A DNA stretch of 41,391 nucleotides from Thermoanaerobacterales bacterium UBA4880 (GTDB lineage: Bacteria; Bacillota; Thermoanaerobacteria; Thermoanaerobacterales; UBA4877). The translations under genes were made by a program, and so were the position numbers. The stretch's first letter is position 1; each line of letters starts with the position of its first letter. The stretch is from positions 1 to 41,391 of the forward strand of contig DHDI01000030.1 of NCBI GenBank assembly GCA_002399285.1, in the 5' to 3' direction. Below the pieces are notes generated by a model. It was not told where the DNA came from, ran no database searches, and saw nothing but the letters and a program-made list of their open reading frames with translations. Shown piece after piece: positions 15,318 through 24,120 of this stretch.

Positions 15318-16286
15318 TCAAACGTATTTATGGCAGCAGACTCTTCTGCCTTCGACCTCCGTCATTTTTGGCTCCTGTTCGAAACACAGCCTGTTCGCCT
15401 GAGTACACCTGTCCTTAAATCTACAGCCCTTAAAGTCCTCGGTGACCGTGGGCAGCATGCCGTCTATGGAAGTCAGCCGGTCACCGTTTGAGTCTATCCT
15501 CGGGATGGAGTCCAGAAGTCCCTGTGTATAGGGGTGCAGCGGCCGGGCAAAGACTTCCTTAACGCTGCCCGACTCCATTACCCTTCCGGCATACATCACC
15601 GTCACCCTGTCCGCAACCTCGGCCACTACTCCGAGATCATGGGTTATTATCATTACGGACATGTTCATCTCCTGTTTGATGTCCGATATGAGTTCCAGTA
15701 TCTGCGCCTGTATAGTGACGTCCAGCGCCGTGGTCGGCTCGTCGGCTATGAGGAGATCCGGCCTGCATGAGAGCGCCATCGCGATCATGGCCCTCTGCCT
15801 CATGCCGCCGGAAAGCCGCTGCGGATATTCATTCACCCTCTTTTCCGGAGAAGGTATCCCCACCAATTTAAGCATTTCTATCGCCCTGTCCATAGCCTCC
15901 TTTTTACTCACATCCTGATGAGTCACGATGGCCTCAACGATCTGATTGCCTATGGTAAAGAGCGGATTTAAGGACGTCATGGGATCCTGAAATATCATGG
16001 ATATCTTGTTGCCGCGTATCTTTCTCATTTCGTATTCGCTTTTATTGAGCAGATCCTCCCCCGCAAAATTGATAGACCCGCCTATGATCCTGCCCGGAGG
16101 ATGCGGCACCAGCCTCATTACGGAGAGGGCGGTGACGCTCTTGCCGCTGCCCGATTCTCCCACGATGCCCAGTGTCTCTCCTTCATTTATCTCAAAGCTT
16201 ACATCATCGACGGCGGGCACCACCCCGTCAATGGTATAATAGTAGGTCTTAAGCCCGTCGACCTTTAAGAGTGTATCCAATGTCAT
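15318..16286 (-). CDS. Oligopeptide ABC importer ATPase, OppD/DppD type
   Basis: 322 residues. Walker A GESGSGKSV, Q-loop MIFQDPMTSLNP, signature LSGGMRQRAMIAMAL, Walker B LLIADEPTTALD, switch histidine ITHDLGVV, and the C-terminal oligopeptide extension with the cysteine set CRFKDRC ... CFEQEP. The start is uncertain among GTG (16289), ATG (16286) and TTG (16280), all directly after the binding-protein stop codon. AGGTG is best spaced (six bases) for the TTG, but the differences are only one to three residues. The very tight junction with the previous gene implies translational coupling. Confidence 0.93.
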   Translation of the reverse strand: MTLDTLLKVDGLKTYYYTIDGVVPAVDDVSFEINEGETLGIVGESGSGKSVTALSVMRLVPHPPGRIIGGSINFAGEDLLNKSEYEMRKIRGNKISMIFQDPMTSLNPLFTIGNQIVEAIVTHQDVSKKEAMDRAIEMLKLVGIPSPEKRVNEYPQRLSGGMRQRAMIAMALSCRPDLLIADEPTTALDVTIQAQILELISDIKQEMNMSVMIITHDLGVVAEVADRVTVMYAGRVMESGSVKEVFARPLHPYTQGLLDSIPRIDSNGDRLTSIDGMLPTVTEDFKGCRFKDRCTQANRLCFEQEPKMTEVEGRRVCCHKYV

Positions 16287-16289
16287 CAC

Positions 16290-17852
16290 CTATTCTTTAT
16301 ATGCCTCATTTAGCCTGAACTCTCCATTGGGCTCAAATACTATTCCCTTTAAGTCCTTTCTGTGAGCCAGGGTCACCACGTCGTTGAACATCGGCACCCA
16401 GACCACGTCGTCGGTGAATGCTATATTGGCCTGCCTTATAAAGTCGTTTCTCTGCGTCTGATCCACCGTTGTTCTGGTCTTCATTATCAAAGCATCCATA
16501 TCCGGCTTGTTATATCTGGAATAGTTGGATGCGTCTATATTGGACGAGTAGAACTGAGGATACAGCAATTCCTCGCCGTCTCCCGTGACGTTGGCCCATC
16601 CGTTGAGATACATCTCCTGCTTTCCCTCTTTGCCATAGGCAATAAATGAGGCCCAGTCCATAACGTTCAATTTTACATCTATGCCTACTTCTTTAAGCTG
16701 CGCCTGAATAAACGGCGCCATCTTCATGTACATATCCACATTGCCCACGGTCAGCGTGGTTTTGAATCCATTAGGGTAACCTGCCTCCGCAAGCAACTGT
16801 TTCGCCTTTTCCTTGTCATAGTCATAGCCGTGCTTTTCGATCTCCTCATTGTATCCGAACAGCTTAGGGCCTATGATGCCGTTCGACTTATAGCCAAGCC
16901 CGTTCAGCGTCTCTATATAGGCATCCCTGTCTATAGCGTATTCGATCGCCTGTCTGACTTTCAGATCATCAAAGGGTTTCTTCTCAAAGTTAAAGCCAAG
17001 GTATCTCGTGGGGTCACCCTGGATCTCGGTAACCTCCACGTCGGGGTTGTTTTTCAAGCGGTCAAGCTGCTCGGGCGGTATGCTGACGAGAAAATCAGCC
17101 TCGCCGGTCTCCACCATGGATACGGCCGTGGACATCTCAGGCACGACCTTCAGCGTTACCTTATCCAGCTTTGCCGCACCCTGCCAGTAATCAGGGTTCT
17201 TCTCCAGCGTAATGTGGTCCCCCGATACCCATTCGACGAATTTGAACGGGCCCGTTCCCGCCCCCGCCGGATTTCTGTTTATATCGCCGCCCTTATCCGC
17301 TTTGGGGTTTACTATGGACAGATTGACGTGAGCCATGGCCGTGAGCATTATCCCATAGGGCTCCTTTGTATGGATGATCACCGTATAGTCGTCGGGCGTC
17401 TCTATCGAACTCACGGACTTTAACAGGCTTGCCCGCGGTGAAGCGGTCTTGGGATCCATTATCTTTTCATAGGTATATTTTACTGCCTCCGATGTGAACG
17501 GCGTTCCATCGCTAAACTTTATATCATGTTTAAGCTTTATCACCCAAGTGTTCGCATCGGGGCTTTCATAGGATTCCGCCAGCAGAGGTTTTATCTCGCC
17601 GGTCTTGGGATCTTTCTCAAACAGCGTTTCATATATACAGCTTATCGCATAGCTGGAAGCCGTATCATTGGTCAGTATCGGCGACAGGCCGACGGCATCC
17701 GTCGTAGACACATAAGTCACGTCCTGGGCCGTCTTTTTCACATCGCCCTTCCCGGCATTCTGACCGGTCTCCTGGCCGCCCGAGGAGCACGCCGTCATGG
17801 TAAAGCTCAAAAGCAATACGAGTATAAGTACGTACAGTAAATTCCTTTTCAA
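16290..17852 (-). CDS. Peptide-binding lipoprotein of the Opp/Dpp importer (SBP family 5)
   Basis: 520 residues. Signal peptide and lipobox: KRNLLYVLILVLLLSFTM then TACSSGG, with the lipidated cysteine at about residue 22. The mature part shows the family 5 landmarks: an SPILTNDTASSYAI-like ligand strand, WVIKLKHDIKFSDGTPFTSE, NPAGAGTGPFKFVEW, and YDYDKEKAKQLLAEAGYPNG. It captures peptides outside the membrane for the DppB/DppC-like permease. The start is a TTG with GGGGG eight bases upstream; there is no alternative start before the signal sequence. It lies between dppC- and dppD-like genes. The neighbouring gamma-glutamyltransferase suggests gamma-glutamyl peptides as the ligand; this is inference. 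Confidence 0.93.
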   Translation of the reverse strand: MKRNLLYVLILVLLLSFTMTACSSGGQETGQNAGKGDVKKTAQDVTYVSTTDAVGLSPILTNDTASSYAISCIYETLFEKDPKTGEIKPLLAESYESPDANTWVIKLKHDIKFSDGTPFTSEAVKYTYEKIMDPKTASPRASLLKSVSSIETPDDYTVIIHTKEPYGIMLTAMAHVNLSIVNPKADKGGDINRNPAGAGTGPFKFVEWVSGDHITLEKNPDYWQGAAKLDKVTLKVVPEMSTAVSMVETGEADFLVSIPPEQLDRLKNNPDVEVTEIQGDPTRYLGFNFEKKPFDDLKVRQAIEYAIDRDAYIETLNGLGYKSNGIIGPKLFGYNEEIEKHGYDYDKEKAKQLLAEAGYPNGFKTTLTVGNVDMYMKMAPFIQAQLKEVGIDVKLNVMDWASFIAYGKEGKQEMYLNGWANVTGDGEELLYPQFYSSNIDASNYSRYNKPDMDALIMKTRTTVDQTQRNDFIRQANIAFTDDVVWVPMFNDVVTLAHRKDLKGIVFEPNGEFRLNEAYKE

Positions 17853-17882
17853 TTAATCTTCCCCCTTATTTTTCTATACAGA

Positions 17883-18779
17883 TCACATTGCGTTTTTGAG
17901 GTTGGGATCCAAGGCATCCCTCAGTCCGTCTCCCAAAGAGTTAAAGCCAAAAACTATGATTATTATGGCAAACCCAGGCAGCAGCGTGAGATGCGGCGCC
18001 TGGAAGATGTAGTTGCGCCCGGTCGACGCCATCGCGCCCCATTCCGCCGACGGCGGCTGTGCGCCCAATCCGAGGAAGCTGAGCGTGGCCGCGGAGAGTA
18101 TCGACGTGGCAAGACGCATCGTGGCGTACACCATTATGGATGAGACACAGTTGGGAAGTATCTCCCTGAATAGTATCGTTGAGTCCGTCTCGCCGATCGC
18201 CTTGGCGGCAGTAACATAGTCCATTTCCTTTATGGACAGGACCGTCCCCCTTACTACCCTGGCGATCGTCGGTACGGACCAGATGCCGACAGCTATTATG
18301 ACGTTGCCGATCCCGGGCCCCAGCGCCGAGACGATTGCCAGCGACAGAAGCACTCCGGGAAATGCCAGCATTATATCGACGATCCTCATTATTATGCTGT
18401 CAAGCCTGGGGTAATAGCCTGCCAGAAGTCCCAGTACGACTCCGAAGGCCAGGCCCAGCCCCACCGAGCAAAACCCCACCAAGAGCGACAGCCGCGCTCC
18501 ATATATCAACCGGCTGAGCATATCCCGGCCGTACTCGTCCGTGCCAAGGATGTGTCCCGGGCTGCCCGGCCCCAGCAGCCTCTTTGTGACGTCCTGCTTA
18601 TACGGATCGCAGGGAGCCAGCACCGGTGCAAACAGGGCTATGAAGATGACGGCCGTAACTACGGCCAGGCCCACCACCGCCAGCTTGTTCCTCCTGAGAT
18701 GTTTCCAAAGGTCGGCCAGCGGGTTTTTTCTGCTATGAACTTCTTCCTTTTGTACCATTATCTTTTCAGTCTCAGTCAT
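17883..18779 (-). CDS. Peptide ABC importer permease, DppC/OppC type
   Basis: 298 residues. A cytosolic N-terminus (MTETEKIMVQKEEVHSRK) precedes the first helix (about 40-60, LAVVGLAVVTAVIFIALFAP). The OppC N-terminal consensus follows as LGTDEYGRDMLSRLIYGARLSL. The EAA loop YVTAAKAIGETDSTILFREI-LPN contacts the ATPases. Five to six transmembrane helices are visible. I chose the second of two close ATGs because GAGG is eight bases from it and only two from the first. The start lies ten bases after the dppB-like stop codon. Confidence 0.93.
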   Translation of the reverse strand: MTETEKIMVQKEEVHSRKNPLADLWKHLRRNKLAVVGLAVVTAVIFIALFAPVLAPCDPYKQDVTKRLLGPGSPGHILGTDEYGRDMLSRLIYGARLSLLVGFCSVGLGLAFGVVLGLLAGYYPRLDSIIMRIVDIMLAFPGVLLSLAIVSALGPGIGNVIIAVGIWSVPTIARVVRGTVLSIKEMDYVTAAKAIGETDSTILFREILPNCVSSIMVYATMRLATSILSAATLSFLGLGAQPPSAEWGAMASTGRNYIFQAPHLTLLPGFAIIIIVFGFNSLGDGLRDALDPNLKNAM

Positions 18780-18789
18780 TCTCATCGCC

Positions 18790-19731
18790 TCAATTATACG
18801 AGATCCTTGGATCAATATAGGCATATATTATATCCACCATCAGATTTATAAGGACAAATGTGACGGCGACCACAAGCACCGTCCCCTGCACCATGGGAAA
18901 GTCCCTTGCGCCTATGCCCTGTACCATCAGCCTGCCTATGCCGTTTATGGCAAATACGGACTCCACCACCACGGCGCCGCCCAGCAGATTGCCGAAGTCG
19001 ATGCCCACGACCGTGAGTATCGGGATCAGTGCGTTCTTAAGAGCGTGCTTCATGATGACCACGAACTGGCTCAATCCCTTGGCCTTAGCCGTCACGATGT
19101 AGTCCTGATGGATTATCTCCAGTACCGAGGACCTGGTCATCCTGGCGATCATGGCCGCGGAGTTGAAGCCCAGAGTTGCCGCGGGCAGTATCAAATGCTT
19201 GATCCCGTCTAGGCTCCACAGCCGGTCGCTCAGTCCCGATATGGGAAGCAGCTTAAAGTCAACGCAGAAAATTATTATAAGCAAGAGTCCGATCCAAAAT
19301 GTAGGAGCCGATATTCCCAAAATAGAAATTGACATCACCGCATGATCAAACCAGGAATTTTGCTTTACCGCGGAGATTATGCCCACCGTCACACCCAGTA
19401 TAACGGCTATAAGAGCGCTGAACAGTGCCAGACTGAATGTATTGGCATATCTGGCGGCTATGGCCGCGGACACGGCCTGGCCCGTTTGAAACGAATATCC
19501 GAGGTCGCCCCTCAATACTCCCGCCATATACCTGAAGTACTGCACGTAGGCCGGCTGATCCAGCCCCAGCTTCGTGCTGATGTTGGCCACCTCCTCGGCG
19601 GTAGCCGTAGGCCCCGCTATTACTTCCGCTGCGTTTCCAGGAATCAGATAGACCATCAGAAAGACCACGATGGAAACCCCTATCAAAACCGGTATCAGCT
19701 GCAGCAGTCTTTTCATAATGTAACCGGACAA
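18790..19731 (-). CDS. Peptide ABC importer permease, DppB/OppB type
   Basis: 313 residues with six predicted helices. The start is set at a TTG giving (M)SGYIMKRLLQLIPVLIGVS, which fits the family opening (short lead, then RRLL-IPVL-G). It has GGAGGGGG five bases upstream, whereas the ATG five codons later is about 16 bases from that site. The EAA loop YIVTAKAKGLSQFVVIMKHA-LKN and GAVVVESVFAINGIGRLMV are typical. First gene of the B-C-binding protein-D-F set. It starts 284 bases after the gamma-glutamyltransferase gene. Confidence 0.92.
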   Translation of the reverse strand: MSGYIMKRLLQLIPVLIGVSIVVFLMVYLIPGNAAEVIAGPTATAEEVANISTKLGLDQPAYVQYFRYMAGVLRGDLGYSFQTGQAVSAAIAARYANTFSLALFSALIAVILGVTVGIISAVKQNSWFDHAVMSISILGISAPTFWIGLLLIIIFCVDFKLLPISGLSDRLWSLDGIKHLILPAATLGFNSAAMIARMTRSSVLEIIHQDYIVTAKAKGLSQFVVIMKHALKNALIPILTVVGIDFGNLLGGAVVVESVFAINGIGRLMVQGIGARDFPMVQGTVLVVAVTFVLINLMVDIIYAYIDPRISYN

Positions 19732-20015
19732 ATCCTCCCCCTCCAATTTTAGGTATTCAAAAAATACCACATAATTATTGATAATTAGTTTATATTAATT
19801 CAATAAAAAACTAAAATATCCTTCTTGAAAAATTTGAAATATTGCTTGGGAAAAAGCTTTCACTTCTACATTTTTGACTGAATTTACATAGCCGCGGTTT
19901 TTATTTGTCCGCTCTGACATATTTTTCATTTTTATGCAATTTACTAGGTTACCCGACGAATATGGCAAATTTTATCCTATGCCGTTCTAAAGTTCTCCAT
20001 CGGTACGATATTTCC
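19732..20015 (-). other. Gap between the gamma-glutamyltransferase and dppB-like genes
   Basis: AT-rich, with no gene, no clear terminator hairpin and no sigma-54 promoter (the nearest, near 19970, has the wrong GG-N9-GC spacing). The absence of a terminator leaves open that the importer is transcribed from the sigma-54 promoter upstream of the gamma-glutamyltransferase gene. Confidence 0.4.
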
Positions 20016-21623
20016 TCACCAAACCGCTATATAGCCGTCCGTGCGCGGCTCGGTGCCCCCGCAAAGCGTACCGTCCTCATCTCTCCAGATGATCTGGCCC
20101 CGTCCGAATCCGCCGGCGTCATGCATCAGGCTTACCTCATGGCCCATCGCGCTCAGGCCCCGCACTATGGGCAGCGCGGCATGCGGCTCGATCTCCACCT
20201 TTTTTCCTCCTACCCACTGCACCCTGGGCGCATCAAGGGCGTCCTGAGGATTCATATGAAAATCCAGGGTATTCATTATGACCTGCACATGCCCCTGCGG
20301 CTGCATAAATCCGCCCATCACCCCGAAAGGTCCCACAGCCCTGCCGTCTTTTGTCATAAAGCCGGGTATGATCGTATGATACGGTCTCTTGCGCGGGGCC
20401 AGGCAGTTGTCATGATCCTCGTCCATGGAGAAGTTATGCCCCCTGTTCTGCAGGGCGATCCCCGTTCCCGGCACGACCAGGCCGGAGCCGAATCCCATAT
20501 AGTTGCTCTGTATCATGGACACCATGTTTCCCTCTGAATCCGCCGTGCACAGATAGACCGTGCCGCCGCCCTGCGGGTCTCCCGCCGCCGGCAGCATGGC
20601 GGTATTTCCTATAAGCTTCCTCCGCTCATCGGCATAGGCACTCGAGAGGAGGCCGCTCGCGCTTACCTTCATGCAGCGCGGGTCGGTCACATACTTCTGG
20701 GCATCGGCGAAGGCCAGCTTCAAGGCCTCTATTATAAGATGATACGTCCTTATGTTTTCCCTCTCCGCAAATTCGAAGCCCTTAAGTATGTTGAGCGCCA
20801 TCAGGGCGACTATCCCCTGGCCGTTGGGCGGCAGCTCCCAGATGTCATATCCCCGGTAATTTATGCCTATGGGCTGCACCCACTCGCTGTTATATTCGGC
20901 CAGGTCGCCGGTATCCAGATATCCTCCGTACTTCTTGGAAAACTCCCCTATTTTTTCAGCAAGACTGCCCCTGTAAAAGCTCTCCGCATTCGTGCGCGCG
21001 ATCTCCTCCAGAGCAGCGGCATGATCCCTCAATGTGACGACCTCGCCCGGTGCAGGCGCCCTGCCGTCGGCTGCGAACGTCTCGAACCAATATGCAAATT
21101 CCTCACCCTTTAATGATTGAGAAAATGTGTCCAGAGCGCGCTGCCAGTAAAACGAGGTAGTCGGCGCCACGGGATAGCCGTTTTGCGCATACTCTATGGC
21201 GGGGCTCATTGCATCCTCTAAGGACAGATCCCCGAACCTCTCCGAAAGCTGTGCCCATCCTGCGGGAGCCCCCGGCACGGTCACCGGTATGAAACCATGC
21301 TTGGGAATTACGTCGTATCCTCTTTCCTTTAGCTTTTTTATCGATATTGCGGCCGGAGCGTAGCCGCTGGAATTCAGTCCGTAGAGTTTGTCCTTCATAC
21401 AGACGATGGCAAAGTTATCGCTCCCAATGCCGTTGGACGTCGGTTCCAAGACGGTAAGCGCGGCGGCCACGGCCACGGCAGCATCAGCCGCGTTGCCGCC
21501 CTTCTTCAATATATCCAGCCCGGCCTGCGCTGCCAGCGGCTGAGATGTGGCGACCATGCCCTTTTCCCCATATATTACGTTTCTCCTCGACGGATAATTA
21601 TATCTCAAAGCGTCAAAGTCCAT
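20016..21623 (-). CDS. Gamma-glutamyltransferase family protein, intracellular (YwrD-like)
   Basis: 535 residues. N-terminal nucleophile (Ntn) hydrolase made as a precursor that cleaves itself before the catalytic threonine. Here that residue is Thr355 in GGGTVYLCTADSEGN. Supporting motifs: KGGNAADAAVAVAAALTVLEP (about 40-61), GIGSDNFAIV, PPNGQGIVALMALNIL, and the late APRKRPYHTIIPG and GVMGGFMQPQGHVQV. No signal peptide is present, so unlike secreted Ggt it should act in the cytosol on imported gamma-glutamyl compounds such as glutathione-type peptides. The start has a G-rich ribosome site, about seven bases upstream. It follows a near-perfect sigma-54 promoter and precedes a peptide importer, so uptake and hydrolysis are probably one pathway. 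Confidence 0.9.
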   Translation of the reverse strand: MDFDALRYNYPSRRNVIYGEKGMVATSQPLAAQAGLDILKKGGNAADAAVAVAAALTVLEPTSNGIGSDNFAIVCMKDKLYGLNSSGYAPAAISIKKLKERGYDVIPKHGFIPVTVPGAPAGWAQLSERFGDLSLEDAMSPAIEYAQNGYPVAPTTSFYWQRALDTFSQSLKGEEFAYWFETFAADGRAPAPGEVVTLRDHAAALEEIARTNAESFYRGSLAEKIGEFSKKYGGYLDTGDLAEYNSEWVQPIGINYRGYDIWELPPNGQGIVALMALNILKGFEFAERENIRTYHLIIEALKLAFADAQKYVTDPRCMKVSASGLLSSAYADERRKLIGNTAMLPAAGDPQGGGTVYLCTADSEGNMVSMIQSNYMGFGSGLVVPGTGIALQNRGHNFSMDEDHDNCLAPRKRPYHTIIPGFMTKDGRAVGPFGVMGGFMQPQGHVQVIMNTLDFHMNPQDALDAPRVQWVGGKKVEIEPHAALPIVRGLSAMGHEVSLMHDAGGFGRGQIIWRDEDGTLCGGTEPRTDGYIAVW

Positions 21624-21666
21624 CTAGTTATCCCACCCCCCCCTGAAAATTATTGTTAAAACTAAT

Positions 21667-21682
21667 AGCAAGAATCGTGCCA
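21667..21682 (-). promoter_or_regulatory. Sigma-54 promoter of the gamma-glutamyltransferase/peptide unit
   Basis: Minus strand TGGCACGATTCTTGCT matches the consensus TGGCACG-N4-TTGCW at every defined position. The predicted start near 21656 leaves a 33-base leader with the ribosome site. It lies about 60 bases beyond the terminator of the sigma-54 activator gene. Confidence 0.92.
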
Positions 21683-21740
21683 TTCCCTATAAACAGGCAT
21701 AATGTAGCAAACCTATATAAATTGGGGCATTAATTGGGTC

Positions 21741-21786
21741 AAAAAAACAGGTTATTTGGATAAATCATAACCAAATAACCTGTTTT
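21741..21786 (-). terminator. Terminator of the PAS/AAA+ regulator gene
   Basis: Minus strand: CAGGTTATTTGG and CCAAATAACCTG, twelve perfect pairs that extend with flanking A/T pairs, around an 11-base loop, followed by seven T. It starts about 15 bases after the stop codon. Confidence 0.9.
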
Positions 21787-21801
21787 AGGGTATTCCGTGT
21801 C

Positions 21802-23850
21802 CTAATCCCCGATCGCCTCTCTGCCCCTCTCCGTTATCCTGCAGCCCTGCTTTGTCCTTCCTATCTCTATATAGCCCGTCTTGGCCAGGCTTTTAAGCCG
21901 CCACCTGACCTTCTCGTCGGTAAGCTCAGAGCCGTATCGTTCTCTGACCTCCCTTCCTATCGTGCCGCGCCCGCATGCCCTTCCCGAATCGCAATAGTCC
22001 CTGATCACCTGAAGGATATGTTTATATTCGGCGGAATGCGCCGCATCCATCATAAAAGGATATGCCGGACGGCTTTCAGCCTCCTCCTCTTTTCTTCCGC
22101 TCTTTAGATCCTGCGGAAGGTCCTCGGTCTCGATCTGCTTGTCGCTGTACATTGCGGACAGATACCTCAGTACGTTCTCCAGCTCGCGCACGTTCCCCTT
22201 CCATGGATAATTGCGGAACAGGGTCTTGACGTCGTCGGAGAGCACAATATCATTGCCGTATCTGGATAAAAAGTATTCCGACAGAGGCACAATGTCCTCC
22301 TTCCTCTTTCTGAGCGGCGGTATGCGCAAACTCAGCACGTTGAGGCGGTAATACAGGTCTTCCCTGAACTTCCCTTGGTTTATGAGCTCCTTTAGGTTTT
22401 TATTCGTCGCTGCGATTATCCTGACGTTCACCGGTATAATACTCGTACCGCCGAGGCGGATAACACATTTTTCCTCCAATGTCCTCAATATCTTTATCTG
22501 TATGGAAAGCGTCGCATCTCCTATCTCATCCAGGAAAATCGTTCCGTTGTGCGCCTGTTCAAACAGGCCGGGCTTGCCTCCCCTCTTCGCGCCGGTAAAG
22601 GCCCCCTCCTCATACCCGAATAGTTCGCTTTCTGCCAGGGTCTCCGGCAGCGCCCCGAAGTTGACCGCGACAAAGGGATGCTTTTTACGATCCGAGCGGT
22701 TGTGTATGGCCTGAGCGAACATCTCTTTGCCAACTCCCGTCTCGCCGCCCAGCAGCACCGGTTCCTCGCTTGCGGTAAACTTTATCGCCTTTTTGACGAC
22801 GCCCTCCATGGTATTGCTTTCGCTGATTATGTCGTCAAAGGTAAACTTTGCGACATACCCCTTCTCATAGAGTCTGCCTCTGACCTCCTGCTCCAGCTTC
22901 TGTACCTCGGTCACGTCCTGATACATGGCGACGACGCCCGTCGCCGCGCCATCTATAAAGAGAGGCGTCTTATTGGAAATAAAGTACCTGTCGTCGATTT
23001 TCTCCAGTACGTCGGTCACGCTCTTCTTTTGATCTATCATCCTCTTAAAATCATTATTGCGGATGACCGAGGAAACATTTTTGCCGACGACGTCCTGCCT
23101 CTTGCAGCCGAACAGCTGCTCCGCCTTGGGATTGAACACGGTGATGCGGCATTCTGTATCTACGGCGACTATGGCGTCGTGTACGGAATTTAAAATCGCG
23201 TCTATCTCATGGTTCAGTTTGTCTTCCGCAGTGATAGTCCGGTTCAGTTCTCCCGCTTGAAGCATGAATTCCCTCGAATATTCCGATATATATTTATCCA
23301 CGATCTCCAAGGCCAGGTCAAAGAATTTCACGATATAAAATATAGTGGATATGGCTATGCGCCTCACGCCTATATCAATCACCCGTTCAATGCCCTCGGG
23401 AACGATGTCCCCGGCGGCAGGCGATATCGCCGTATCTATCCCGCTCAAATCTGCGGAACACCCGGGATAATAGGGTATGAGCTGCAGCCGGTCTATTCCG
23501 GCGCCCAATATCTCCCGTATCGTATCCTCGGCCGAAGCCCTATAGTTGCTTACGACCAGCACTCTTTGGCCCGGCTTGAGCGAAAGGATCTCGTTTAGGT
23601 TATCCAGGTACATGTACCTCTCGGCCACCAAAGCGTTGCCTATGGAAAAATCCTTCGTGGCTCTGAATTCATCAAAGACGGCCCTGTTGGAAAAGAGCGT
23701 CAGCGATGCCGGTATAGTGTCATCATCCTTTAGTTCATCCAGACATCTGCCTTCTATCACTATGTTGTTTTCAAATATTTCCTTGAGTTGCCTTGTCAAA
23801 ATTTCCTTTGCCTTGGCGGCTTTTGTGACGCATAAAAGATCGACCGGCAT
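21802..23850 (-). CDS. Sigma-54-dependent activator with N-terminal sensor, PAS, AAA+ and C-terminal winged helix
   Basis: 682 residues. The N-terminal 200 residues (MPVDLLCVTKAAKAKEIL...) resemble a PrpR_N-like effector domain, not firmly assigned. A PAS domain (about 215-325; ILNSVHDAIVAVDTECRITV then FNPKAEQLFG) follows. The AAA+ domain (about 345-575) has Walker A GGETGVGKE, GAFTGA, Walker B GTIFLDEIGD and RNYPWKGNVRELENV. The C-terminus is unusual: instead of the Fis-type helix-turn-helix there is a winged-helix-like segment, GRGTIGREVRERYGSELTDE then KVRWRLKSLAKTGYIEI. Ligand is unknown; the adjacent sigma-54 promoter makes it the likely activator of the gamma-glutamyl peptide unit. GGAAGAGAGG precedes the ATG. 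Confidence 0.9.
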   Translation of the reverse strand: MPVDLLCVTKAAKAKEILTRQLKEIFENNIVIEGRCLDELKDDDTIPASLTLFSNRAVFDEFRATKDFSIGNALVAERYMYLDNLNEILSLKPGQRVLVVSNYRASAEDTIREILGAGIDRLQLIPYYPGCSADLSGIDTAISPAAGDIVPEGIERVIDIGVRRIAISTIFYIVKFFDLALEIVDKYISEYSREFMLQAGELNRTITAEDKLNHEIDAILNSVHDAIVAVDTECRITVFNPKAEQLFGCKRQDVVGKNVSSVIRNNDFKRMIDQKKSVTDVLEKIDDRYFISNKTPLFIDGAATGVVAMYQDVTEVQKLEQEVRGRLYEKGYVAKFTFDDIISESNTMEGVVKKAIKFTASEEPVLLGGETGVGKEMFAQAIHNRSDRKKHPFVAVNFGALPETLAESELFGYEEGAFTGAKRGGKPGLFEQAHNGTIFLDEIGDATLSIQIKILRTLEEKCVIRLGGTSIIPVNVRIIAATNKNLKELINQGKFREDLYYRLNVLSLRIPPLRKRKEDIVPLSEYFLSRYGNDIVLSDDVKTLFRNYPWKGNVRELENVLRYLSAMYSDKQIETEDLPQDLKSGRKEEEAESRPAYPFMMDAAHSAEYKHILQVIRDYCDSGRACGRGTIGREVRERYGSELTDEKVRWRLKSLAKTGYIEIGRTKQGCRITERGREAIGD

Positions 23851-23915
23851 GGTTTAGCCTCTCTTCCAATATGTTTGTTGATGATGTAAATACTCTTATC
23901 CTTTGCCTTTTTTAA

Positions 23916-23944
23916 AATATAATATAAATCCGATATTATATCAA
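23916..23944 (-). promoter_or_regulatory. Sigma-A promoter of the PAS/AAA+ regulator gene
   Basis: Minus strand TTGATA, 17-base spacer, TATATT, about 65 bases before the start codon. The rest of 23945-24080 holds no gene that I can see. Confidence 0.65.
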
Positions 23945-24082
23945 GTGCCTTTCTCCATGTGCTCATTGGAATAAAAACTGTCGCCAGCGACCATTGTTAA
24001 TATTATTAGTATATCATTCCGCTTATATTTCCAATAAACAACGGCATTTTTGCAGGTAAAGACTATTTAAAAAAATTTATAC

Positions 24083-24112
24083 TTACACAGGTGTCTAAAT
24101 ATATGTTACAAT
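24083..24112 (+). promoter_or_regulatory. Promoter of the CarD-like gene
   Basis: TTACAC, 18-base spacer, TACAAT on the plus strand. Initiation near 24119 would give a leader of about 170 bases that starts exactly at the outer helix of the structure annotated next. Confidence 0.55.
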
Positions 24113-24120
24113 ATAAGTAA

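Noticed and set aside
19960..19985. A sigma-54 promoter in front of the dppB-like gene
   Set aside because: The best candidate has GG and GC nine bases apart instead of ten and lacks the TGGCA context, unlike the three good sites in this window.
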